From Streptomyces sp. DH12 (GTDB lineage: Bacteria; Actinomycetota; Actinomycetes; Streptomycetales; Streptomycetaceae), in the NCBI RefSeq assembly GCF_020873895.1, contig NZ_JAHWGT010000048.1, positions 1 to 43,725 on the forward strand: a stretch of DNA of 43,725 nucleotides, given 5' to 3'. This document shows, in pieces, positions 1 through 9,647 of this stretch (position 1 is the stretch's first letter; every line of letters begins with the position of its first letter). The translations under genes were made by a program, and so were the position numbers. Under the pieces are notes generated by a model, which worked only from the letters and a program-made list of their open reading frames with translations, was not told where the DNA came from and searched no databases.

Positions 1-403
1 TGACGGGTCAGGTGCGGGACATCGCGCAGGTCACCACGGCGGTGGCCAACGGCGACCTGTCGCAGAAGGTCACCGTGGACGTGGCCGGCGAGATGCTGGA
101 GCTGAAGAACACCGTCAACACCATGGTCGACCAGCTCTCCGCGTTCGGCTCCGAGGTGACGCGGGTCGCGCGGGAGGTCGGTGTCGAGGGGCGGCTCGGC
201 GGTCAGGCCGGGGTGCCGGGTGCGGCGGGCACGTGGAAGGACCTGACGGATTCGGTCAACACGGCGTTCCGGAACCTGACGGGTCAGGTGCGGGACATCG
301 CGCAGGTCACCACGGCGGTGGCCAACGGCGACCTGTCGCAGAAGGTCACCGTGGACGTGGCCGGCGAGATGCTGGAGCTGAAGAACACCGTCAACACCAT
401 GGT
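1..403 (+). repeat. Perfect 127-bp direct repeat within the HAMP array
   Basis: Bases 1-127 and 277-403 are identical, offset by 276 bp (exactly 92 codons, one HAMP unit). The other six units diverge at the DNA level while keeping the protein pattern. Identity probably extends left of the window edge. This suggests recent unit duplication or gene conversion inside the osaA array. Confidence 0.9.
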
Positions 404-3400
404 GGCGCAGCTGTCGTCGTTCGCCGACCAGGTGACGCGGATGGCGCGGGACGTGGGCACCGAGGGCCGGCTGGGCGGTCAGGCGCGGGTCGACGGGGTG
501 TCCGGTACCTGGAAGGAGCTGACGGACTCCGTCAACTTCATGGCCGGCAACCTCACCTCGCAGGTGCGGCAGATCGCCCAGGTGACGACGGCCGTGGCGC
601 GCGGTGACCTGTCGCAGAAGATCGACGTGGACGCCCGCGGCGAGATCCTGGAGTTGAAGAACACCATCAACACGATGGTCGACCAGCTCTCCGCCTTCGC
701 CGAGCAGGTGACCCGGGTGGCCCGCGAGGTGGGCACGGAGGGGCGGCTGGGCGGTCAGGCGCAGGTCCCGGGCGTCGCCGGGGTGTGGCGGGACCTGACG
801 GACTCCGTGAACAGCATGGCCGGGAACCTCACCGCGCAGGTGCGCAACATCGCGCAGGTGGCCACCGCGGTCGCCCGCGGCGACCTGTCGCAGAAGATCG
901 ACGTGGACGCCCGCGGCGAGATCCAGGAGCTGAAGAACACCCTCAACACGATGGTGGACCAGCTGTCGAACTTCGCCGAGCAGGTCACGCGCGTCGCCCG
1001 TGAGGTGGGTACCGAGGGCATCCTCGGCGGCCAGGCCGAGGTGCAGGGCGTCTCCGGCACCTGGAAGGACCTGACGCAGTCCGTCAACTTCATGGCGAGC
1101 AACCTGACCTCGCAGGTGCGCCAGATCGCACAGGTGACGACCGCCGTCGCCAAGGGCGACCTGTCGAAGAAGATCACGGTCGACGCGCGGGGCGAGATCC
1201 TCGACCTCGTCACCACCGTCAACACGATGGTCGACCAGCTGTCGAACTTCGCCGACGAGGTGACGCGGGTGGCCCGCGAGGTGGGCACCGAGGGCATCCT
1301 CGGCGGTCAGGCCCGGGTGCGGGGCGTCACCGGCATCTGGAAGGACCTCAGCGACAACGTCAACGTGATGGCGAACAACCTCACCTCGCAGGTGCGGAAC
1401 ATCTCGCGGGTCTCGTCGGCGGTCGCCAACGGCGACCTGACGAAGAAGGTGACCGTCGAGGCGCGCGGCGAGGTCGCCGAGCTGGCCGACACGGTCAACA
1501 CGATGGTGACGACGCTGTCGTCGTTCGCCGACGAGGTGACCCGCGTCGCCCGCGAGGTGGGCACCGAGGGCGAGCTGGGCGGCCAGGCGCGGGTGCCCGG
1601 TGTCTCCGGCACCTGGAAGGACCTCACCGAGTCGGTGAACTCGATGGCGTCGAACCTCACGGGCCAGGTGCGGCAGATCGCCGCCGTCACCACCGCCATC
1701 GCCAAGGGCGACCTCACCAAGAAGATCGACATCGACGCGCGGGGCGAGATCCAGGAGCTGAAGAACACCATCAACACGATGGTCGACCAGCTGTCGTCCT
1801 TCGCCGAGGAGGTCACCCGCGTCGCCCGCGAGGTGGGCACCGAGGGGATCCTCGGCGGCCAGGCCCGCGTCCGCGACGTCGACGGCACGTGGCGCGACCT
1901 GACCGAGTCGGTGAACGAGATGGCCGGCAACCTCACCCGGCAGGTGCGCGCCATCGCGGCCGTCGCCACCGCGGTGACCCGCGGCGACCTCAACCTGAAG
2001 ATCGACGTGGACGCCTCCGGTGAGATCCAAGTCCTCCAGGACAACATCAACACCATGATCGCCAACCTGCGCGACACCACCCTCGCCAACGAGGAGCAGG
2101 ACTGGCTGAAGGGCAACCTCGCCCGTATCTCCGGTCTGATGCAGGGCCGCCGGGACCTCGACGACGTCGCCTCGCTGATCATGAGCGAGCTGACGCCGGT
2201 CGTCTCGGCGCAGCACGGCGCGTTCTTCCTGGCCGTACCCACGGGCGGCGGCGCGGTCGAGCCGGGCGGCGTCGACGACAGCGCGTACGAGCTGCGGATG
2301 CGGGCGAGCTACGGCTACTCCGCCGGGTCCATGCCGACGTCGTTCCGGCCGGGCGAGACGCTGATCGGGACGGCCGCCGAGGAGAAGCGGACCATCCAGG
2401 TCAACGTGCCGCCGGGGTACCTGAAGATTTCGTCGGGGCTCGGCGAGGCGGCGCCCGCGCACGTGATCGTGCTGCCGGTGCTGTTCGAGGGGAAGGTCCT
2501 CGGCGTGATCGAGCTGGCGTCGTTCCAGCCGTTCACGCAGATCCAGCGGGACTTCCTCAACCAGATCGCCGAGATGATCGCGACGAGCGTCAACACCATC
2601 AGCGTGAACAGCAAGACCGAGGTGCTGCTGAAGCAGTCGCAGGAGCTCACCGAGCAGCTGCGCGAGCGGTCCGCCGAGCTGGAGAACCGGCAGAAGGCGC
2701 TGCAGGACTCCAACGCCGAGCTGGAGGAGAAGGCCGAGCTGCTGGCCCAGCAGAACCGCGACATCGAGGTGAAGAACACCGAGATCGAGGAGGCCCGGCA
2801 GGTGCTGGAGGAGCGGGCCGAGCAGCTCGCCGTCTCCATGCGCTACAAGTCCGAGTTCCTCGCGAACATGTCGCACGAGCTGCGCACCCCGCTCAACTCG
2901 CTGCTGATCCTCGCCAAGCTGCTCGCCGACAACGCCGCCGGCAACCTCTCGCCGAAGCAGGTGGAGTTCGCCGAGACCATCCACGGCGCGGGCTCCGACC
3001 TGCTCCAGCTGATCAACGACATCCTCGACCTGTCGAAGGTCGAGGCGGGCAAGATGGACGTCAGCCCGACGCGGATCGCGCTGGTGCAGCTGGTCGACTA
3101 CGTCGAGGCGACGTTCCGCCCGCTGACCGCCGAGAAGGGCCTCGACTTCTCCGTACGGGTCTCCCCCGAGCTGCCCGCGACGCTCCACACCGACGAGCAG
3201 CGGCTGCTCCAGGTGCTGCGCAACCTGCTGTCCAACGCCGTGAAGTTCACCGACACGGGCGCGGTGGAGCTGGTGATCCGGCCGGCGAAGGCCGACGTGC
3301 CGACCTCGATCCGGGAGCAGCTGCTGGAGGCGGGTTCGCTGCGCGACCCGGACGCGGACCTGATCGCCTTCTCGGTCACCGACACCGGCATCGGCATCGC

Positions 3401-4310
3401 CGCCGGCAAGATGCGCGTCATCTTCGAGGCGTTCAAGCAGGCGGACGGCACGACGAGCCGCAAGTACGGCGGTACCGGCCTCGGCCTGTCCATCAGCCGG
3501 GAGATCGCCCGGCTGCTGGGCGGCGAGATCCACGCGGCGAGCGAGCCGGGCCGCGGCTCGACGTTCACCCTGTACCTGCCGCTCCACGTCAACGAGCTGC
3601 CCCCGCACGGGTACGGGCCGGGGCAGGAGGCCGACGCGGGGTCCGCCGAGGAGGCCGCGTACGACGGGGCGGGCGGTACCGGCGGGGCCGGCGGGGCGTC
3701 CGCGCCGTCGCCCGCGTCGGCGCCGATGGCGCCGCCGGCCGGGGGAGCGGTGGCCGGCGGGGCCGGGGAGGCGCGGCCGGCCGGGTCGGGCGCGCTGTTC
3801 CGCCACCGCCGCAAGGCGCCCGCCGCCGCGGAGTCCCGGCCCGCCCTGCCCGGCCAGGCCGGCCAGCCGGGCGCCCGGGGGGCGGAGACGCCCGGCGGGC
3901 AGGAGGGGCAGGCGCCGCGCCGCACCTTCCGGTTCGACGGCGAGAAGGTCCTGATCGTCGACGACGACATCCGCAACGTCTTCGCGCTGACCAGCGTGCT
4001 GGAGCAGCACGGCCTGTCGGTGCTGTACGCGGAGAACGGCCGGGAGGGCATCGAGGTGCTGGAGCAGCACGACGACGCGGCGGTCGTCCTGATGGACATC
4101 ATGATGCCCGAGCTGGACGGCTACGCCACGACGACGGCGATCCGCAGGATGCCGCAGTTCGCCGGGCTGCCGATCATCGCGCTGACGGCGAAGGCGATGA
4201 AGGGCGACCGGGAGAAGGCGATCGAGTCGGGAGCCTCGGACTACGTGACGAAGCCCGTCGACCCGGACCACCTGCTGTCCGTCATGGACCAGTGGATGAA
4301 CGGTAAATGA
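1..4310 (+). CDS. osaA: Multi-HAMP hybrid sensor histidine kinase/response regulator, OsaA type (5' end outside window)
   Basis: The reading frame is open to the left edge, so the N-terminus is missing; 1435 residues are visible. Eight HAMP-like units of 92 residues, each with an NTMV/NTMI core and a GTWKDL-type linker, run to about nt 2090. A GAF domain (about nt 2150-2600) and a coiled coil (2620-2850) follow. The HisKA H-box has its phospho-accepting His codon at 2874. The HATPase covers about 3190-3590 with a GTGLGLSI-type G-box. A Gly/Ala/Pro linker of about 110 residues precedes the C-terminal receiver domain, whose Asp codon is at 4095 and which ends in a KPVDPDHL motif. There is no transmembrane segment in the visible part, suggesting cytosolic sensing. 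The receiver-type OsaB gene downstream fits the S. coelicolor osmoadaptation pair; the symbol rests on architecture plus gene order. Confidence 0.88.
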   Translation, partial: TGQVRDIAQVTTAVANGDLSQKVTVDVAGEMLELKNTVNTMVDQLSAFGSEVTRVAREVGVEGRLGGQAGVPGAAGTWKDLTDSVNTAFRNLTGQVRDIAQVTTAVANGDLSQKVTVDVAGEMLELKNTVNTMVAQLSSFADQVTRMARDVGTEGRLGGQARVDGVSGTWKELTDSVNFMAGNLTSQVRQIAQVTTAVARGDLSQKIDVDARGEILELKNTINTMVDQLSAFAEQVTRVAREVGTEGRLGGQAQVPGVAGVWRDLTDSVNSMAGNLTAQVRNIAQVATAVARGDLSQKIDVDARGEIQELKNTLNTMVDQLSNFAEQVTRVAREVGTEGILGGQAEVQGVSGTWKDLTQSVNFMASNLTSQVRQIAQVTTAVAKGDLSKKITVDARGEILDLVTTVNTMVDQLSNFADEVTRVAREVGTEGILGGQARVRGVTGIWKDLSDNVNVMANNLTSQVRNISRVSSAVANGDLTKKVTVEARGEVAELADTVNTMVTTLSSFADEVTRVAREVGTEGELGGQARVPGVSGTWKDLTESVNSMASNLTGQVRQIAAVTTAIAKGDLTKKIDIDARGEIQELKNTINTMVDQLSSFAEEVTRVAREVGTEGILGGQARVRDVDGTWRDLTESVNEMAGNLTRQVRAIAAVATAVTRGDLNLKIDVDASGEIQVLQDNINTMIANLRDTTLANEEQDWLKGNLARISGLMQGRRDLDDVASLIMSELTPVVSAQHGAFFLAVPTGGGAVEPGGVDDSAYELRMRASYGYSAGSMPTSFRPGETLIGTAAEEKRTIQVNVPPGYLKISSGLGEAAPAHVIVLPVLFEGKVLGVIELASFQPFTQIQRDFLNQIAEMIATSVNTISVNSKTEVLLKQSQELTEQLRERSAELENRQKALQDSNAELEEKAELLAQQNRDIEVKNTEIEEARQVLEERAEQLAVSMRYKSEFLANMSHELRTPLNSLLILAKLLADNAAGNLSPKQVEFAETIHGAGSDLLQLINDILDLSKVEAGKMDVSPTRIALVQLVDYVEATFRPLTAEKGLDFSVRVSPELPATLHTDEQRLLQVLRNLLSNAVKFTDTGAVELVIRPAKADVPTSIREQLLEAGSLRDPDADLIAFSVTDTGIGIAAGKMRVIFEAFKQADGTTSRKYGGTGLGLSISREIARLLGGEIHAASEPGRGSTFTLYLPLHVNELPPHGYGPGQEADAGSAEEAAYDGAGGTGGAGGASAPSPASAPMAPPAGGAVAGGAGEARPAGSGALFRHRRKAPAAAESRPALPGQAGQPGARGAETPGGQEGQAPRRTFRFDGEKVLIVDDDIRNVFALTSVLEQHGLSVLYAENGREGIEVLEQHDDAAVVLMDIMMPELDGYATTTAIRRMPQFAGLPIIALTAKAMKGDREKAIESGASDYVTKPVDPDHLLSVMDQWMNGK

Positions 4311-4521
4311 TCGAATATTGAATAAGTTTTCATAACGTGCCGTCGGGTCATGGTCGGAAGCGTGTGGGAGGCCGGTTTCCGGGGAACTTTCTGGTCTCCC
4401 ACCGCGTTTCCGGTACGTGCACAGTGACATCGCGGTGACAGGGTGTGGCGACGGGCGGGGTGCGGCTACGATGACCGGCACAAGGACGGACGGCACAAGG
4501 GAGTCGTCCCCTGGGGCGGCG

Positions 4522-4547
4522 CCCGGCCAACTGCCGGGACGAGGAGG
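4522..4547 (+). promoter_or_regulatory. Small hairpin directly before the osaB ribosome binding site
   Basis: CCCGGC (4522-4527), loop CAACT, GCCGGG (4533-4538), followed three bases later by the strong Shine-Dalgarno GAGGAGG (4541-4547). The 244-bp gap between the two genes starts with an AT-rich patch (about 4308-4335) and contains a possible -10 TACGAT at 4467-4472, so osaB may have its own promoter. The hairpin is small and its function is inferred. Confidence 0.35.
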
Positions 4548-4554
4548 ACGGGCC

Positions 4555-5226
4555 ATGGTGCAGAAGGCCAAGATCCTCCTGGTCGATGACCGGCCGGAGA
4601 ATCTGCTGGCGCTGGAGGCCATCCTCTCCGCGCTCGATCAGACGCTGGTGCGGGCATCGTCAGGGGAGGAAGCGCTCAAGGCGCTGCTGACGGACGACTT
4701 CGCGGTCATCCTGCTGGATGTCCAGATGCCGGGGATGGACGGTTTCGAGACCGCCGCGCACATCAAGCGCCGCGAACGCACCCGCGACATCCCGATCATC
4801 TTCCTGACCGCCATCAACCACGGCCCCCACCACACCTTCCGGGGCTACGCCGCGGGCGCGGTGGACTACATCTCCAAGCCGTTCGACCCGTGGGTCCTGC
4901 GGGCCAAGGTCTCCGTCTTCGTCGAGCTGTACATGAAGAACTGTCAGCTCCGCGAGCAGGCCGCGCTCCTGCGCCTCCAGCTGGAGGGGAGCGGCGGTCA
5001 GGCGGGCGTCGCCGCCAAGGAGTCCGCGGGCCTCCTCGCCGAACTGTCCGCGCGGCTCGCCGCCGTCGAGGAGCAGGCCGAGGCGCTCTCCAAACAGCTG
5101 GACGACGAGTCCGCGGACGCCGCGGCCGTCGCCACAGCCGCCCACCTGGAGCGGAAGCTGACAGGGCTCCGCCGGGCACTGGACGCCCTGGAGCCCGGTA
5201 CGCCCGGCGGCGGCCTCCCCGGCTGA
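4555..5226 (+). CDS. osaB: Response regulator with coiled-coil output, OsaB type
   Basis: 223 residues. The ATG at 4555 is chosen because GAGGAGG lies 7 nt upstream. The receiver domain covers residues 5-125 and has all catalytic residues: acidic pair D11/D12, phospho-acceptor D55 in LLDVQMPG, T85 and K108. Residues 125-220 contain no DNA-binding or enzymatic domain but an Ala/Leu/Glu-rich segment with heptad character, predicted coiled coil. It directly follows the hybrid kinase gene on the same strand. In S. coelicolor the OsaB protein with this architecture is needed for osmotic adaptation; output by protein-protein contact is inferred from the lack of a DNA-binding domain. Confidence 0.88.
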   Translation: MVQKAKILLVDDRPENLLALEAILSALDQTLVRASSGEEALKALLTDDFAVILLDVQMPGMDGFETAAHIKRRERTRDIPIIFLTAINHGPHHTFRGYAAGAVDYISKPFDPWVLRAKVSVFVELYMKNCQLREQAALLRLQLEGSGGQAGVAAKESAGLLAELSARLAAVEEQAEALSKQLDDESADAAAVATAAHLERKLTGLRRALDALEPGTPGGGLPG

Positions 5227-5529
5227 CCCGCCGGGGGCCTTCCGCCTCCGCTCCGCTCCACCACGGATCCGGCCCCGGGCCTCCTCCCGGTCGGCCGCCG
5301 CCCACGGCCCTGCGGGTCGGTCCCGGACCAGGCCCCGTGCCTCCTGCCGGTCGGCCGCCGTCGACCGCCCGCTTGCTCGGTCGGTCGGCCCGCTCCCGGC
5401 GGTGGCGGCAGCCGCTCCCCGCGCGCCGCCCTGAGGGTGCGTCAGCACGGTGACTCCACCGGTGCGACACGAACGGGTGAAGCGGGTGGACGCGTGTTCC
5501 TCGCCCCCCACACCGGTAACCTCACCCCC
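5227..5529 (+). other. Intergenic region osaB-ftsK with a long direct repeat
   Basis: No gene is seen in these 303 bp. Bases 5271-5300 recur at 5331-5360 with 2 mismatches in 30, a period of 60 bp. A weak hairpin (CCCGGCGG at 5203-5210 with CCGCCGGG at 5228-5235) spans the osaB stop and could act as a terminator. A candidate ftsK promoter is at the right end. Confidence 0.6.
5494..5522 (+). promoter_or_regulatory. Candidate ftsK promoter giving a leaderless mRNA
   Basis: -10-like TAACCT at 5517-5522 ends 7 nt before the ftsK ATG, and a poor -35 (GTGTTC, 5494-5499) lies 17 bp upstream. There is no Shine-Dalgarno in front of the ATG, so transcription starting at or next to the A of ATG would explain translation. 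Inference from spacing only. Confidence 0.4.
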
Positions 5530-8364
5530 ATGGCCTCACGTACGTCCGGCAAGGGCTCCCAGGGCACGGCGGGCACCGCGAAGCCGCGCGCCGGCCGTAC
5601 CACGGGCGCCGCGCAGAAGGCGGTCCCCGGCAAGCCGCCCGCCAGGAAGACCGCCGCCAAGCCGCCCGCGCGCAAGGGCGCGGTGAAGAAGGCCCCCGCC
5701 CGCAAGGCCCCCGCGAAGAAGGCGGCGGCCAGGACCGCGCCGTCCCCCACCGGAGGCGTCTACCGCCTCGTGCGCGCCCTGTGGCTCGGTCTGGCCCACG
5801 CCGTCGGCGCCATGTTCCGGGGCATAGGGCGCGGCGCCAAGGGGCTCGACCCCGCCCACCGCAAGGACGGGCTCGCCCTGCTGCTGCTCGGCCTCGCGCT
5901 GATCGTCGCCGCCGGCACCTGGGCCGGCCTGCACGGGCCGGTCGGCGACCTCGTCGACATGCTCGTCACCGGCGCGTTCGGCCGGCTCGACCTGCTCGTA
6001 CCGCTGCTCGTCGGCACCATGGCGGTCCGGCTGATCCTGCACCCGGAGCGGCCCGAGGCGAACGGCCGCATCGTCATCGGCCTCTCCGCCCTCGTCGTCG
6101 GCGTCCTCGGCCAGGTCCACATCGCCTGCGGCTCCCCGGGCCGCGACGCGGGCGCCCAGGCCCTCCAGGACGCGGGCGGCCTCATCGGCTGGGCCGCGTC
6201 CAAGCCGCTGGTCTTCATGATGGGCGAGGTCCTCGCCGTCCCCCTCCTCGTGCTCCTCACCGTCTTCGGGCTGCTCGTCGTCACGGCGACGCCCGTCAAC
6301 GCCATCCCGCGCCGGCTCAGGGCGCTCGGCGAGCGGCTGGGCGTCATCGAGCCGTACCAGGAGTGGGGCGAGGACGACCGGCGGTACGACGAGCAGTGGC
6401 GCGAGGGACTGCCGGAGGGCCCCACGCGCCGCCGCGCCGCCGGCCCGCGCGGGCCCGCCGATACCGACCCGGACCTCGCCGAGGAGGAGGCGCTCGCCCG
6501 GCGCGGCAGGACGCGCGGCCGCAGGTCGCCCGCCGCCCGGTCCGGGTTCGACCGGCCGCGGGACGCCGTCGACCTCGCCGCGGCGGCCGCCGCCGACCTC
6601 GACGGCGCCGTCCTGAACGGCATGCCGCCCTCGCCCCTCGTCGCCGACCTCACCCGGGACGTCACCACCGACCGCGACCCCGCCCGCACCGGCCACGACA
6701 CCGGCGGGTCCGGCCGCGGCCGGACCCGCGACAGTGCCGCCGCGCCCGCCGCCGCACCCCCCGCGCGCGAGGACGCCGGCGCCGCCGGGGAGGGCGCCGG
6801 GCTCGTACCGGACCTCACCAAGCCCGTGCCCGTGCGCGAGGCGTCCGACGTCATGCCCGCACGGGTCGAGCAGCTCCAGCTCGCCGGGGACATCACGTAC
6901 GCCCTGCCCGCGCTCGACCTGCTGGAGCGCGGCGGGCCCGGCAAGACGCGCACCGCCGCCAACGACGCCATCGCCGCGTCGCTGCGGAACGTCTTCTCCG
7001 AGTTCAAGGTCGACGCGGACGTCACCGGCTTCACCCGGGGCCCGACGGTCACCCGCTACGAGGTGGAGCTCGGCCCCGCCGTCAAGGTCGAGCGGATCAC
7101 CGCGCTGACCAAGAACATCGCGTACGCCGTGGCCAGCCCCGACGTGCGGATCATCTCCCCGATCCCCGGCAAGTCCGCCGTCGGCATCGAGATCCCCAAC
7201 ACCGACCGCGAGATGGTCAAGCTCGGCGACGTGCTGCGGCTCGCGGACGCCGCCGAGGACGACCACCCGATGCTCGTGGCGCTCGGCAAGGACGTCGAGG
7301 GCGGCTACGTGATGGCCAACCTCGCGAAGATGCCGCACGTCCTGGTCGCCGGAGCCACCGGCTCGGGCAAGTCCTCCTGCATCAACTGCCTGATCACCTC
7401 GGTGATGATAAGGGCGACCCCCGAGGACGTGCGGATGGTGCTCGTCGACCCCAAGCGGGTCGAACTCACCGCCTACGAGGGCATCCCGCACCTCATCACG
7501 CCGATCATCACCAACCCCAAGCGGGCCGCCGAGGCGCTCCAGTGGGTCGTGCGCGAGATGGACCTGCGCTACGACGACCTCGCCGCCTTCGGCTACCGGC
7601 ACATCGACGACTTCAACGCCGCGGTGCGCAGCGGCAAGCTCACCACGCCCCCCGGCAGCGAACGGGAGCTCCAGCCCTACCCGTACCTGCTCGTCATCGT
7701 CGACGAGCTGGCGGACCTGATGATGGTCGCGCCGCGTGACGTCGAGGACGCCATCGTCCGCATCACCCAGCTGGCCCGCGCCGCCGGCATCCACCTGGTG
7801 CTCGCCACCCAGCGGCCCTCCGTCGACGTCGTCACCGGTCTGATCAAGGCGAACGTCCCCTCCCGCCTCGCCTTCGCGACCTCCTCGCTCGCCGACAGCC
7901 GGGTCATCCTCGACCAGCCGGGTGCCGAGAAGCTGATCGGCAAGGGCGACGGCCTCTTCCTGCCGATGGGCGCGAACAAGCCGGTCCGCCTCCAGGGCGC
8001 CTTCGTCACCGAGGACGAGGTGGCGGCCGTCGTACGCCACTGCAAGGACCAGATGGCGCCGGTCTTCCGGGACGACGTCACGACCGGCAGCAAGCAGAAG
8101 AAGGAGATCGACGAGGAGATCGGTGACGACCTGGACCTGCTGTGCCAGGCGGCCGAACTGGTCGTGTCGACCCAGTTCGGCTCGACGTCGATGCTCCAGC
8201 GCAAGCTGCGCGTCGGCTTCGCCAAGGCCGGCCGGCTGATGGACCTGATGGAGTCGCGGAACATCGTCGGACCCAGCGAGGGGTCCAAGGCACGGGACGT
8301 TCTGGTGAAACCGGACGACCTGGACGGTGTACTGGCCTCCATCCGCGGTGAGACCGGCTCATGA
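5530..8364 (+). CDS. ftsK: DNA translocase FtsK/SpoIIIE
   Basis: 944 residues. ATP-driven pump that clears chromosomal DNA from the closing septum, in Streptomyces mainly during sporulation septation. The first 75 residues are a Lys/Ala/Pro-rich basic stretch with repeated PARK/PAKK motifs. A membrane region with about four helices follows (roughly 90-260), then a Pro/Gly/Ala-rich linker. The motor contains Walker A GATGSGKS at 608-615 and Walker B with D725/E726. The C-terminal winged-helix gamma domain (about 865-935) is present, which reads KOPS-type polar sequences. The start at 5530 follows a -10-like box rather than a ribosome binding site. Length and domain order are normal for actinobacterial FtsK. 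Confidence 0.96.
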   Translation: MASRTSGKGSQGTAGTAKPRAGRTTGAAQKAVPGKPPARKTAAKPPARKGAVKKAPARKAPAKKAAARTAPSPTGGVYRLVRALWLGLAHAVGAMFRGIGRGAKGLDPAHRKDGLALLLLGLALIVAAGTWAGLHGPVGDLVDMLVTGAFGRLDLLVPLLVGTMAVRLILHPERPEANGRIVIGLSALVVGVLGQVHIACGSPGRDAGAQALQDAGGLIGWAASKPLVFMMGEVLAVPLLVLLTVFGLLVVTATPVNAIPRRLRALGERLGVIEPYQEWGEDDRRYDEQWREGLPEGPTRRRAAGPRGPADTDPDLAEEEALARRGRTRGRRSPAARSGFDRPRDAVDLAAAAAADLDGAVLNGMPPSPLVADLTRDVTTDRDPARTGHDTGGSGRGRTRDSAAAPAAAPPAREDAGAAGEGAGLVPDLTKPVPVREASDVMPARVEQLQLAGDITYALPALDLLERGGPGKTRTAANDAIAASLRNVFSEFKVDADVTGFTRGPTVTRYEVELGPAVKVERITALTKNIAYAVASPDVRIISPIPGKSAVGIEIPNTDREMVKLGDVLRLADAAEDDHPMLVALGKDVEGGYVMANLAKMPHVLVAGATGSGKSSCINCLITSVMIRATPEDVRMVLVDPKRVELTAYEGIPHLITPIITNPKRAAEALQWVVREMDLRYDDLAAFGYRHIDDFNAAVRSGKLTTPPGSERELQPYPYLLVIVDELADLMMVAPRDVEDAIVRITQLARAAGIHLVLATQRPSVDVVTGLIKANVPSRLAFATSSLADSRVILDQPGAEKLIGKGDGLFLPMGANKPVRLQGAFVTEDEVAAVVRHCKDQMAPVFRDDVTTGSKQKKEIDEEIGDDLDLLCQAAELVVSTQFGSTSMLQRKLRVGFAKAGRLMDLMESRNIVGPSEGSKARDVLVKPDDLDGVLASIRGETGS

Positions 8365-8509
8365 GCCCGACCGTGTCTCACCCGTAAGAGAACCGTGAGC
8401 AACCGTTTCCCCCGGCCGCACGTCAAGTTGAGGGAACTGGCGGACAATGTGAGTCCCCGCATCCCGGGGCGACGGCCATTCCGATGGCGTACAAACGGCG
8501 CCCGCCCGG

Positions 8510-8540
8510 TTGCTCCACCCTTTCGCACCACCCATAGACT
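8510..8540 (+). promoter_or_regulatory. Candidate housekeeping promoter of the RodZ-like gene
   Basis: TTGCTC at 8510-8515 and TAGACT at 8535-8540, spaced 19 bp, in the 216-bp gap after ftsK. A start near 8547 would give a leader of about 34 nt carrying the weak ribosome binding site GAAAGG (8568-8573). Confidence 0.5.
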
Positions 8541-8580
8541 GAACCTCCAGCAGGTGGTTACACGCTCGAAAGGCGCTCTC

Positions 8581-9420
8581 GTGTCCATCGGCAACGCCCC
8601 CGACGGCAACTCACCCGAAGACGACCGCCCCTCGCCCCCCGCGAGTGACGGGCCATCGATCGGCCGCACGCTCCACCAGGCCCGCGTCGACGCCGGCCTG
8701 ACCGTCGAAGAGGTCAGCAACTCCACACGGGTGCGCGTCCCCATCGTGCACGCCATCGAGGAGGACGACTTCTCGCGCTGCGGCGGCGACGTCTACGCCC
8801 GCGGACACGTGCGCACGCTCGCACGGGCCGTCGGGCTGGACCCGTCCGCCCTGGTCGCGCAGTACGACGCGGAGCACGGCGGCCGCCCCGCCCCCACCCC
8901 CGCCGGCCCCATGTTCGAGGCGGAGCGGATCCGCCCCGAGCGGCGCCGGCCCAACTGGACCGCCGCCATGGTCGCCGCGATCGTCGCGGTGGTCGGGTTC
9001 GTCGGCTTCACCCTCTTCAGCCGCGGCGACGCCGGCAACGGCACCCAGAACGTCGCGGAGGGCCCGGCCCCGTCCCGCTCCGCCACCCAGGCCCCCAAGC
9101 CGGTCAAGCCCAAGCCGACGCCGGCCGCCTCCGACAGCGCGATCGCGGCCGTCCCCCGGGACAAGGTCACGGTCAAGCTCACCGCCGTCGACGACAAGAG
9201 CTGGATCTCGGCGAAGGCCCGGGACGGCAAGCTGCTCTTCGACGGGCTGCTCCTGAAGGGCGACACCAAGACCTTCCAGGACGACGAGCGGCTCGACCTG
9301 ATCCTCGGCAACGCCGGGGCGATCGAGCTCTTCGTCAACGGCAAGAAGGTCGAGGACGAGTTCGCCGCCGGCCAGGTCGAGCGGCTGTCCTACAGCAAGG
9401 GCGACCCGCAGGTCGGCTGA
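8581..9420 (+). CDS. RodZ-like helix-turn-helix membrane protein
   Basis: 279 residues from the GTG at 8581, with GAAAGG 7 nt upstream. A disordered N-terminus is followed by a Cro/RodZ-type HTH (about 25-95, with a conserved IEEDDF helix and a [16 protein letters not shown] segment). One transmembrane helix lies at about 125-147, then a Pro/Lys-rich spacer, and a C-terminal RodZ-type extracytoplasmic beta domain (about 195-279) containing a [17 protein letters not shown] stretch. This is the domain order of RodZ, which links MreB-type cytoskeleton to envelope synthesis in rods; in Streptomyces a role in MreB-linked spore-wall synthesis is only inferred. It lies between ftsK and rimO, separated from rimO by a strong terminator. 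Confidence 0.85.
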   Translation: MSIGNAPDGNSPEDDRPSPPASDGPSIGRTLHQARVDAGLTVEEVSNSTRVRVPIVHAIEEDDFSRCGGDVYARGHVRTLARAVGLDPSALVAQYDAEHGGRPAPTPAGPMFEAERIRPERRRPNWTAAMVAAIVAVVGFVGFTLFSRGDAGNGTQNVAEGPAPSRSATQAPKPVKPKPTPAASDSAIAAVPRDKVTVKLTAVDDKSWISAKARDGKLLFDGLLLKGDTKTFQDDERLDLILGNAGAIELFVNGKKVEDEFAAGQVERLSYSKGDPQVG

Positions 9421-9532
9421 GCCCGCGGCCGCCCCGCCCGGACCCTTCCGGTCCGGACCCCTCGGTCCCGGGCCGCGCCCGCGCCCCGGAGCCGCCGCCC
9501 CGGGCCCTCGCGGCCCCCGGACGCGACCCGTC

Positions 9533-9581
9533 GCAGGCCCCGCCCCCACCCCCGGCCACCGGGGGCGGGGGCGGGGCCTGC
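9533..9581 (+). terminator. Strong hairpin terminator between the RodZ-like gene and rimO
   Basis: Two 23-nt arms (9533-9555 and 9559-9581) are complementary with one mismatch around a 3-nt loop CCA. There is no T-run, as is common for Streptomyces terminators. The hairpin is 112 nt downstream of the stop codon and 66 nt upstream of rimO. Confidence 0.75.
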
Positions 9582-9634
9582 GGTGGTCGGGAGGGGGCCC
9601 GGACCTGTGCGCGGGAGGGGCTCCGGGGACGAAG

Positions 9635-9647
9635 TAGTCTTGAGCCC
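9635..9647 (+). promoter_or_regulatory. -10 box for a leaderless rimO transcript
   Basis: TAGTCT at 9635-9640 ends 7 nt before the rimO ATG and no ribosome binding site is present. No clear -35 is visible. The rimO-pgsA-cinA run probably starts here. Confidence 0.45.

Noticed and set aside
4348-4530. Small minus-strand frame in the osaA-osaB gap
   Set aside because: No ribosome binding site, Arg/Pro-rich noise, and it overlaps the putative osaB leader.
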